Assembly (NCBI RefSeq): GCF_003470665.1
Contig: NZ_QRJZ01000014.1
Location: forward strand, 1 to 53,602
DNA from: Collinsella sp. AM17-1
GTDB lineage: Bacteria; Actinomycetota; Coriobacteriia; Coriobacteriales; Coriobacteriaceae
Reading direction: 5' to 3'
Length of the DNA stretch: 53,602 bases
Each line of letters opens with the position of its first letter. The first letter of the stretch is position 1. Under the pieces are notes generated by a model, which saw only the letters and a program-made list of their open reading frames with translations, was not told the DNA's origin and did not search any database. The translations under genes and the position numbers were made by a program. Below, one piece after another: positions 10,408 through 17,730 of the stretch.

Positions 10408-11649
10408 CTATATTGAAAATAGAACTTGCTTAATTTTATCCAAACAAACCAATCTCGAGAAATGCTCACGATAATAATTGAAGCCATTGGATCCCAAAGC
10501 TTCAATGGCGTCTTTATTCATTGAAGCAATTTTCACCATGTTGCTAGCAAGTGCGCTAGCATCTGAGGGATTGGAAACGAATCCGCACCTAGCAGAACGA
10601 ACCGCATTGGCGCCTTCGCCGCGCATTACAGCAAGTATTGGTTTCGAAGACGCCATGCAACTTGAAATTTTCGCCGGAATAGTAAGCTCTAACTCAGGAT
10701 TGTCGGCAAATGGTGCAATCATTGCCGTTGCAATATCTGAATACGTGGGCACAACTTCAGGATCTACGCGCCCTATAAACAAAATGGACTCGCTTAGTCC
10801 CTTATTTGCAACGGTCTTCTGCAATTCCGCTCTGGACATGCCATCGCCAAGAATTAGCAGCTTCATCTCAACAGAACTATTTTTGATTGCATACGAGAAT
10901 GCCTCAACAACTGTGTCAAGACCCTGTGCGGGAGTTATTGATCCGGCAAAAAGGAAAACGCACTGACTTCCAAATTGCGATCTCAGCTCCTGTGAAATAC
11001 TCTTTTGTTCGTAAACCTCCTCACAGTGCTGAGGTATTACACTTATCGAAACATCCGGATTCAAAGGTTTAATCCTATGAAATAAGTTGTCGGCCAAAGA
11101 GTCACTCAAGGCAATCAGCTTATTACAGGCAGCATACTGCTTGTCGCAAAACGATTTGGCAAAAGCTCTCAGAAAGCTATTTTGGACATTTAAAACGGTG
11201 TACAAATTTTCAGGCCAAATATCCAAGACATAGGTGACAAGAGGACATTTACTTCGCAATGCAGCAAACCTTGCTGGAATTATCATCAAAATAGGACTTG
11301 TATTATAGCAAAATACAACGTCGTAATTGTTTTTGAGCCTTAACGCCTTGAAAGATGCAGTAATCGGCCAGCTAATATAGTTCAGGAAAATGCGGGCCGA
11401 AGTATTACCCTTTCGGCGTATTTCACCAGACCGAAAGACAGACGCACCATGGTAATCATCGCAACGATGGCCACAATAACCATATCCTTCAGCCCATTCA
11501 CCTGAAGGATAATTTGGAATACCGCAAAGGACATCAACGCTTGCACCGTCTTCAATAAAGCCTTCGACGATGTCGTTGACTCGAAAAGTCTCCGGATAAA
11601 AATGCTGCGTTACGACAAGTATTTTTTTACCAGCGCATGAGCTAGTCAT
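10408..11649 (-). CDS. Family 4 glycosyltransferase, WbuB-like
   Basis: The 413-residue protein begins KKILVVTQHFYPETFRVND, the start typical of WbuB/WcaI-type GT4 enzymes, and ends with the GT-B donor site region (ILFIGRVDPEVVPTYSDIA and IPAKISSCMASSKPILAV). The start is ATG 11649, overlapping the stop of the 2-epimerase gene by one base (TAATG); the frame runs further upstream to 11892 but that part only mirrors the epimerase gene. In enterobacterial O-antigen clusters a WbuB gene follows fnlA-fnlB-fnlC and is assigned to FucNAc transfer. The same order here suggests it transfers L-FucNAc, which is an inference. It is AT-rich, unlike the epimerase gene it overlaps. Confidence 0.87.
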   Translation of the reverse strand: MTSSCAGKKILVVTQHFYPETFRVNDIVEGFIEDGASVDVLCGIPNYPSGEWAEGYGYCGHRCDDYHGASVFRSGEIRRKGNTSARIFLNYISWPITASFKALRLKNNYDVVFCYNTSPILMIIPARFAALRSKCPLVTYVLDIWPENLYTVLNVQNSFLRAFAKSFCDKQYAACNKLIALSDSLADNLFHRIKPLNPDVSISVIPQHCEEVYEQKSISQELRSQFGSQCVFLFAGSITPAQGLDTVVEAFSYAIKNSSVEMKLLILGDGMSRAELQKTVANKGLSESILFIGRVDPEVVPTYSDIATAMIAPFADNPELELTIPAKISSCMASSKPILAVMRGEGANAVRSARCGFVSNPSDASALASNMVKIASMNKDAIEALGSNGFNYYREHFSRLVCLDKIKQVLFSI

Positions 11650-12824
11650 TAAATGCTCTTCCTCCACACCATCTTGTCCACGACGCCGGTGTAGCTCTGG
11701 ATGATCTTGACAACCTTGGTGGACACGGTCTCGTCGGCGTAGTCGGGAACGGGCGCCTCGGGCAGCGACCCCTCCGCATCGAGCTCGACGGCAGTGTGGA
11801 CGGCCTGCAGAAGACCCTTCTCGGAGATGCCGGCGAGCGTGAAGCACGCCTTGTCCAGCGCCTCGGGGCGCTCGGTGGAGGTACGGATGCACACCGCCGG
11901 GAACGGGCGGCCGACGCTCGCGAAGAAGCTGGACTCCTCGGGCAGGGTGCCGGAGTCCGACACCACCGCAAAGGCGTTCATCTGCAGGCAGTTGTAGTCG
12001 TGGAAGCCCATGGGCTCGTGCATGCGCACGCGCGGGTCCAGCTTGAAGCCGGTGGCCTCCAGGCGCTTGCGGGAGCGCGGGTGGCAGGAGTACAGGATCG
12101 GCATGTCGTATTTCTCCGCAAGCGCGTTGATGGCGGTGAACAGGCTCGCGAAGTTCGCCTCGGTGTCGATGTTCTCCTCGCGGTGGGCGGACAGCAGCAT
12201 GTAGTGCTTGGGCTCCAGGCCGAGCTCGGTGAGGATGTCGGAGGTCTTGATCTTATCCAGATTTGCGCGCAGAACCTCCGCCATGGGCGAGCCCGTGACG
12301 TAGGTGCGCTCGGGGGCGCAGCCGGTGTCCTTGAGGTAGCGGCGGGCGTGCTCGGAGTAGGCCAGGTTGACGTCGGAGATCACGTCGACGATGCGGCGGT
12401 TGGTCTCCTCGGGCAGGCACTCGTCCTTGCAGCGGTTGCCCGCCTCCATGTGGAAGATGGGGATGTGGAGCCTCTTGGCCGCGATTGCCGACAGGCAGCT
12501 GTTGGTGTCGCCCAGGATCAGCAGCGCGTCGGGCTTCACCTCAACCATGAGCTTATAGCTCGCGGCGATGATGTTGCCCACGGTCTCGCCCAAGTCGGCG
12601 CCCACGGCGTCCAGGTAGACGTCGGGGTCTTCCAACGACAAGTCGCGGAAGAAGATGCCGTTGAGCGTGTAGTCGTAGTTCTGCCCGGTGTGCGCCAGCA
12701 GGCAGTCGAAGTGGCGGCGGCACTTCTTGATGACCTCGGACAGGCGGATGACCTCGGGGCGGGTGCCCACGATGATCAACAGCTTTAGGCGGCCGTCGTT
12801 ATTAAAAGAAATATTGGAAGTCAT
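11649..12824 (-). CDS. capG: UDP-L-FucNAc-forming C2-epimerase (CapG/FnlC family)
   Basis: The 391-residue protein is a non-hydrolysing UDP-N-acetylglucosamine 2-epimerase homologue with VGTRPEVIRLSEVI, HTGQNYDYTLN, HMEAGNRC and SAHREENID. Together with the upstream CapE and CapF homologues it completes the path from UDP-GlcNAc to UDP-L-FucNAc, the last step being C2 epimerisation of UDP-2-acetamido-2,6-dideoxy-L-talose. The CapG assignment rather than WecB rests on the neighbouring genes and on the MGFHDYNCLQMNAF segment as in the FnlC/CapG subgroup. It starts at ATG 12824 and is GC-rich with codon use like rmlA. A GT4 gene is inserted between it and capF, whereas capE-capF-capG are contiguous in the classic clusters. 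Confidence 0.85.
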   Translation of the reverse strand: MTSNISFNNDGRLKLLIIVGTRPEVIRLSEVIKKCRRHFDCLLAHTGQNYDYTLNGIFFRDLSLEDPDVYLDAVGADLGETVGNIIAASYKLMVEVKPDALLILGDTNSCLSAIAAKRLHIPIFHMEAGNRCKDECLPEETNRRIVDVISDVNLAYSEHARRYLKDTGCAPERTYVTGSPMAEVLRANLDKIKTSDILTELGLEPKHYMLLSAHREENIDTEANFASLFTAINALAEKYDMPILYSCHPRSRKRLEATGFKLDPRVRMHEPMGFHDYNCLQMNAFAVVSDSGTLPEESSFFASVGRPFPAVCIRTSTERPEALDKACFTLAGISEKGLLQAVHTAVELDAEGSLPEAPVPDYADETVSTKVVKIIQSYTGVVDKMVWRKSI

Positions 12825-12845
12825 AGTTTTCCCTAAAAGCCGAGT

Positions 12846-13964
12846 CTAGTATTTAGCCAACAATAATGAGGCGGACAACACGTCACCACATTCAACAAGT
12901 TTTGAATCGTCCCTATGCAAGGTCTCGGAGCATCCACCGACATCGTAACAAACGACCGGAACCCCACAAGCCTCAGCCTCAAGATTGACCGTAGGATAAT
13001 TATCTTCGTATGTTGGATTGAATAAAACGGAGGCAGAACTATATAGTGAGGCCAACTCTATCTGAGAGTCGGTTCGCGGAATACCAACCACCCCCGGAGG
13101 TAGTTGCCTCATCTGCTTAGCACTCAGTCCAACCAAAACAATAGAATACTCGGACTTGTCAAGCTTATCCGCAAGGGCAAAAAAGTCTGAAAGACCCTTA
13201 CGCTTGGACCATGGAGAGACAACCCCTAAAATAATTTTCCTCGAATCGAGGCCGTATTTCTCCTTAACGCTAAAAACCTCACTATTGGATCGTGGCTTAA
13301 AAACGTTGAGATCAATCGTATTGTGTACAACCTCAATCGGATACTTTGATAAATAGCTACAAGCAACCAGTCCAGCCAGCCATTTAGAAGGGGTAATGAT
13401 AGTCATTCGATTGGAAGGCAGCGAAGTGAAAATCGAACGTTTGGCCTCGTAGCTCCATTTACATGATGCAGAATTAATAGTTGGAGGATATCCCATAAGT
13501 TGAGGGCACCTCTTGGCGCCACATCCAGTTCTCCATTGATTGCAGCAAGAATAGGTGAAATAAGGGCAATGGCCGGTAAAAGCCCAGCAGTCGTGCAAAG
13601 TCCATACAACACGACAATCAGATCTAATCAACCATTTAAACAGTTTATCAATATTCAAATAGTAACCATGGAGGTTGTGCAAGTGAACCACGTCAGGACC
13701 GAACTCATCAAGACGATGAATCAACGCGTCGGTTTGCCTCACCGAATGAAAGCCCGCCTTACCGTCAAGGAGAGTAAGACCAACGTCAAGTATAAAATTA
13801 GCCGGTGACCCAAAACAGTATTCACTGACACTGCTCGCAGGCCTTCTTCTGCCCCAGCAAGCAAGCGATTCGTGTCCCTGATCAATAAGAGCAAGATGCT
13901 CCTTCATCATAATGCGCCCAGTGGATCCATTTGGAACGCTATTAATATGAGCGTATCTGGTCAA
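12846..13964 (-). CDS. Family 4 glycosyltransferase
   Basis: The 372-residue protein shows GT-B features: an N-terminal NGSTGRIM glycine-rich turn, WTLHDCWAFTGHCPYF typical of WcaC/WbcM-like transferases, ILGVVSPWSKRKGL, and the donor-binding NPTYEDNYPTVNLEAEACG ending the C-terminal domain. A cysteine-rich stretch (CCNQWRTGCGAKRCP) follows the HDCW motif, as in relatives. There is no ATG near the N-terminus; a TTG at 13964 with GAGGAAG ten bases upstream, overlapping the end of capF, is the likely start, and homology begins right after it. The six-base gap after capF suggests translational coupling. The AT-rich composition differs from the flanking capF and capG genes, so it was probably acquired separately. 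Confidence 0.83.
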   Translation of the reverse strand: MTRYAHINSVPNGSTGRIMMKEHLALIDQGHESLACWGRRRPASSVSEYCFGSPANFILDVGLTLLDGKAGFHSVRQTDALIHRLDEFGPDVVHLHNLHGYYLNIDKLFKWLIRSDCRVVWTLHDCWAFTGHCPYFTYSCCNQWRTGCGAKRCPQLMGYPPTINSASCKWSYEAKRSIFTSLPSNRMTIITPSKWLAGLVACSYLSKYPIEVVHNTIDLNVFKPRSNSEVFSVKEKYGLDSRKIILGVVSPWSKRKGLSDFFALADKLDKSEYSIVLVGLSAKQMRQLPPGVVGIPRTDSQIELASLYSSASVLFNPTYEDNYPTVNLEAEACGVPVVCYDVGGCSETLHRDDSKLVECGDVLSASLLLAKY

Positions 13965-13969
13965 AACCT

Positions 13970-15187
13970 CTAGACTTCCTCGTAGTAAGTGTCGGGGTCC
14001 TCGGGGTCGAAGGGCTCGTTGGCCCACATGACCGTCACGAGGTCCTCGGTGCCGGACAGGTTGGTGATGGAGTGCGTGTAGCCGGGGACCATCTCCACGG
14101 CGCGCATGTCCGAACCCGAGACGATGTACTCGTCGACGGGGAACGGGTTGCCGCCGGCATCCTCGCCCACCTTCCTCAGCTTGATGGAGGCGGTGCCGGA
14201 GACCACCAGGAACCTCTCCCACTTGCTCATGTGCCAGTGGTTGCCCTTGGTGATGCCGGGCTTCGAGACGTTGATGGAGACCTGGCCGCGCTCCGGCGTG
14301 CGCAGGAACTCGGTGAACGAGCCTCGTTCATCCATGTTGGGCTTAAGGCCGTAGGCGAAGCGGCCCGGCTCGTAGTAGGAAAGGAACGTGCTCCAGAGTT
14401 TCTTGGAGAAGGAGCCCTCGGAAAGGTCCGGCACCGAAAGCGTCTCGCGGCTGTCGCGGAAGCTGCCCAGCAGGTAGACGATCTCGCCCAGGGTCCTCAC
14501 GTCAGTTTCCGGGACGTAGCAGAACCCGTCGCCCTCGACGCGCTCCAGCCCCTCGTAGCCGCAGCGATGCTCGTTTCCGAGCAGGGCGCCCAGCATCTCG
14601 TCCACCAGGTCGTCGATGTAGAGGAGCTCGAGCTCGACATTGGGGTCGTTCACGGTGTAGGGGCGGCCGTTGGCGATGGCGTCGCAGAAGGTCGCGACGG
14701 CGGAGTTGTAGCGCGGGCGGCACCACTTGCCGTAGAGGTTGGGGAAGCGGTAGATGAGCACCGGGGCGCCCGTGCGCTTCGAGTACTCCCGGAACAGGCC
14801 CTCCCCAGCGAGCTTCGACTCACCGTAGGCCGAGCCCTCGAAGCGGCCCGAGAGGCTCGCCTGCGCGGAGCTGGAGAGCATGACGGGGCACGTGTTGCCG
14901 TGTCGCTCGAGGGCGTCCAGCAGCGTGGAGGCGAACCCGAAGTTGCCCTCCATGAACTCGGACTGGTCCTTGGGGCGGTTGACGCCGGCCAGGTTGAAGA
15001 CGAAGTCGGCTCGTGAGCAGTAGCCGTCCAGCTCCCCGGGCGTCGAGTCGACGTCGTACTCCATGACCTCGAGCGGGAGCAGGCCCGCGTATTTCTCGCG
15101 GCGGTCCTTGCCGTCGCGGATGCTCTTCAGCGCGCAGCAGAGGTTCTTCCCGACGAAGCCCTTCGCGCCGGTGACGAGGACGCGCAC
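13970..15187 (-). CDS. capF: UDP-L-talose-forming reductase with cupin domain (CapF/FnlB family)
   Basis: The 405-residue protein has an N-terminal NAD(P)-binding SDR domain (RVLVTGAKGFVGKNL, then AYGESKLAGE with the Tyr-x3-Lys) and a C-terminal cupin (GNHWHMSKWERFLVVSG), the bifunctional layout of CapF. In that family the cupin part epimerises and the SDR part reduces the 4-keto sugar made by CapE to UDP-2-acetamido-2,6-dideoxy-L-talose. The start is GTG 15187, one base beyond the capE stop (TAGGGTG), where the Rossmann fold begins; the longer frame to 15226 overlaps capE and is rejected. The gene is GC-rich and contiguous with capE. Confidence 0.92.
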   Translation of the reverse strand: MRVLVTGAKGFVGKNLCCALKSIRDGKDRREKYAGLLPLEVMEYDVDSTPGELDGYCSRADFVFNLAGVNRPKDQSEFMEGNFGFASTLLDALERHGNTCPVMLSSSAQASLSGRFEGSAYGESKLAGEGLFREYSKRTGAPVLIYRFPNLYGKWCRPRYNSAVATFCDAIANGRPYTVNDPNVELELLYIDDLVDEMLGALLGNEHRCGYEGLERVEGDGFCYVPETDVRTLGEIVYLLGSFRDSRETLSVPDLSEGSFSKKLWSTFLSYYEPGRFAYGLKPNMDERGSFTEFLRTPERGQVSINVSKPGITKGNHWHMSKWERFLVVSGTASIKLRKVGEDAGGNPFPVDEYIVSGSDMRAVEMVPGYTHSITNLSGTEDLVTVMWANEPFDPEDPDTYYEEV

Positions 15188-15188
15188 C

Positions 15189-16244
15189 CTACTGCACCGC
15201 CTCGTGCTCGCGGCCCTCGAGCGCAAGCTGCACGTACTCGGCGGTCTTGATCTTGGCGATGGTGCCCTCCACGTCGAGCCTCTCGGTGTTGTGGGAGGTG
15301 TAGGACTCGTCGGCCTGGGTCTCCACCTCGCCGTCGACGACGAACTTGTCGTAGTTCAGGTCGCGCGAGTCGCAGGCCACGCGGTAGTAGCCGCCCATGT
15401 CCTCGGCGCGCAGGCGCTCCTCGCGGGTCATGAGGGTCTCGAAGAGTTTCTCGCCGTGGCGGGTGCCGATCACCTGGGTGCCCACGCGGCCGAAGACCTC
15501 CTGGACCGCCTCGGCGAGGTCGCCGATGGTCGACGCCGGCGCCTTCTGGATGAACAGGTCGCCGGGGTTGGCGTGCTCGAAGGCGAACTGCACCAGGTCG
15601 ACCGCCTCGTCCAGGTTCATGAGGAAGCGGGTCATGTTGGGGTCGGTGACCGTGAGCGGCTCGCCCTTGCGGATGCGGTCGATGAACAGCGGGATGACCG
15701 AGCCGCGCGAGCACATGACGTTGCCGTAGCGGGTGCAGCAGATGGTGGTGCGGCCGGCGCCGTTGCGGGCGTTGGCGTAGATGATGGACTCCATCATGGC
15801 CTTGGACTTGCCCATGGCGTTGATGGGGTATGCCGCCTTGTCGGTGGACAGGCACACGACGCGGTCCACGCCCTCGTCGATGGCGGCGTGGAGCACGTTG
15901 TCCGTGCCGATGACGTTGGTGCGCACGGCCTCCATGGGGAAGAACTCGCAGGAGGGCACCTGCTTCAAGGCGGCGGCGTGGAAGATGTAGTCCACGCCGT
16001 GCATGGCATCGCGCACGCTCTGGGCGTTGCGGACGTCGCCGATGAAGAAGCGCACCTTGGAGGCGAGCTCGGGCGACTTCTCCTGCAGGCGGTGGCGCAT
16101 GTCGTCCTGCTTCTTCTCGTCGCGGGAGAAGATGCGGATCTCGGCCAGCTCGGTGTTCATGAAGTGCTTGAGCACGGTGTTGCCGAACGAGCCGGTGCCG
16201 CCCGTGATCATCAGGGTCTTGTCCTTGAATACGCTATCGCACAT
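15189..16244 (-). CDS. capE: UDP-GlcNAc 4,6-dehydratase / 5-epimerase (CapE/FnlA family)
   Basis: The 351-residue protein begins the UDP-L-FucNAc pathway from UDP-GlcNAc. It shows the NAD-binding TGGTGSFG, FHAAALKQVPSCEFFP and the catalytic stretch PINAMGKSK. In the latter, Met144 stands where most dehydratases have Tyr, with Lys148 three residues on, which is the known peculiarity of the CapE subgroup. The start is ATG 16244 with GGAG nine bases upstream; a TTG at 16256 is less likely. The 248 bases upstream (16245-16492) are AT-rich and hold no gene, and probably contain a promoter for the capE-capF-GT4-capG run. No clear consensus promoter could be picked. Confidence 0.93.
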   Translation of the reverse strand: MCDSVFKDKTLMITGGTGSFGNTVLKHFMNTELAEIRIFSRDEKKQDDMRHRLQEKSPELASKVRFFIGDVRNAQSVRDAMHGVDYIFHAAALKQVPSCEFFPMEAVRTNVIGTDNVLHAAIDEGVDRVVCLSTDKAAYPINAMGKSKAMMESIIYANARNGAGRTTICCTRYGNVMCSRGSVIPLFIDRIRKGEPLTVTDPNMTRFLMNLDEAVDLVQFAFEHANPGDLFIQKAPASTIGDLAEAVQEVFGRVGTQVIGTRHGEKLFETLMTREERLRAEDMGGYYRVACDSRDLNYDKFVVDGEVETQADESYTSHNTERLDVEGTIAKIKTAEYVQLALEGREHEAVQ

Positions 16245-16492
16245 TTCAAGCTCCAATTAAATAAACTAAAGGTGAATGAATCTTAAAAACCTTAGTCGAT
16301 GCTTAACCTACTAATACGTTTCTTATCCTAAACGAAAAGACGACTGCTGCACATAAATTAGAATTAAAAAGCTTTTATACCTGCGCTAAAACTGATAACT
16401 CCCCCAATTAGCGTTGAAGAAGTCATTACGGGTGGATATATAGTCTCAGCCAAACACTTTTGTATCTAAGTATTTAACGAATCTCTGATGCA

Positions 16493-17695
16493 CTATTTCC
16501 GAATAATGCAAGGAAGCATCGCGACACATCCGACAAGATAAGCAAGCGAAATTGCGGCACTCGTTCCGTTAGGTCCAAATAGCCGAATCAATAAGCTAGA
16601 AAGGGGGACGGCAACGATTAAAGCAACTAAATTACCAACAAGATTACCAGCCATCTTTCTCTTAACAATCGTCAGGTCGGAAAAGAAGCCGATAAACGCC
16701 GTAAGCAGCGAGCTAATAACCGCACCGTATAGCAAAAAAGAGTACTGATGAATTTGGTCACCAAAAATTAGTCCCAACAAGTAGTCGCCGCAGATAAAAC
16801 AAGCGAACAGAATAACAATGGACAAAACTAGAGCACCAAGAACGACCTTCATCAACATAGCATTAAATGTTTTATTATCCCCCGACTCACTAGCGCTCGC
16901 AAAAACGCCGAGCAAAGGGGCATAGGCATTAGCAGCACCCGCCTGAACGATTGCCGCAGGAGAACACACCGAGGAATAAACACCCAACATTGAGGCACCC
17001 AGTACGGTAGCAAGTTCTTGACGCGAAACGGATGTAACCGCAGCACAACAAAAAACCCCAACCGTAGCGGGAAGACACTTATAAAACAGTTCAGACATCG
17101 CCTTGAACCTGAAAGAAGGAACGATCGTGTCGAAATTAGAAGCCCAAAGTGCATCAACAATCATCACGGGGAGAGACACCGCGATCATCAGAACAATACT
17201 CAATACAAGAGAATGTGAGATATACATTCCGGCGCAAAACACCAGAAGAGACAAAATACCTCTCAGTAGCATCGACATGCCACAATAAAACATATTTCCC
17301 GCTTTTTGATCAATGCCATGGAACACATCAACCATAACTTCAATTGACTTATATATGCAATAGAGGTACACGGGGAGAAGGGAAGACTGCTGACAGGTAA
17401 AGAATGCATAAGGTAATACGAAAACAAATCCCAACACTATTGTGCTTAAACGAAAACCAATGTATTCCCCTGAAGAATACTCACATGAAAGATCGGATAC
17501 TTGAAAGGATCGAATCTTATATAAACCGATCGGAACAAATAGATTGCTGATTGTCATTGCCAAAGATAAATCACCAGCATAGGTAAAATCCGACGATAGT
17601 CGAACTACAGCAACTGTCGTTAACCACTGGCAAGCAAGGTATGCAATAGAGCCAACGGTATTCCATGTAATGTTTTTCTTTAAATTATCAGTCAA
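16493..17695 (-). CDS. Polysaccharide repeat-unit flippase (Wzx-like)
   Basis: The 400-residue protein is built almost wholly of hydrophobic helices, about 12 by eye, beginning LKKNITWNTVGSIAYLACQW, the usual start of Wzx/MOP-type flippases. Its expected job is to move the undecaprenyl-linked repeat unit across the membrane. The start is probably TTG 17695, since homology starts within ten residues and no ATG is near; the ribosome site is weak. It lies 35 bases after the amidase gene on the same strand, so the two may be cotranscribed. Strongly AT-rich, unlike the capE group downstream. A gene symbol is withheld because the substrate is unknown. Confidence 0.88.
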   Translation of the reverse strand: MTDNLKKNITWNTVGSIAYLACQWLTTVAVVRLSSDFTYAGDLSLAMTISNLFVPIGLYKIRSFQVSDLSCEYSSGEYIGFRLSTIVLGFVFVLPYAFFTCQQSSLLPVYLYCIYKSIEVMVDVFHGIDQKAGNMFYCGMSMLLRGILSLLVFCAGMYISHSLVLSIVLMIAVSLPVMIVDALWASNFDTIVPSFRFKAMSELFYKCLPATVGVFCCAAVTSVSRQELATVLGASMLGVYSSVCSPAAIVQAGAANAYAPLLGVFASASESGDNKTFNAMLMKVVLGALVLSIVILFACFICGDYLLGLIFGDQIHQYSFLLYGAVISSLLTAFIGFFSDLTIVKRKMAGNLVGNLVALIVAVPLSSLLIRLFGPNGTSAAISLAYLVGCVAMLPCIIRK

Positions 17696-17730
17696 ATTAA
17701 CCCAATCGGTTTTAGATTTTATTAAATAGC

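Noticed and set aside
11650..11892. N-terminal extension of the GT4 frame ending at 10408
   Set aside because: Residues 1-81 are Arg and His-rich, out-of-frame translation of the capG 3' end; the true start overlaps the capG stop.
11796..12788. Long plus-strand open frame opposite capG
   Set aside because: It mirrors the GC-rich capG gene, has Val, Gly and Asp-rich composition without domains, and no ribosome site. The same applies to the long open frames opposite rmlA, capE, sufB, sufD and the GGGtGRT gene.
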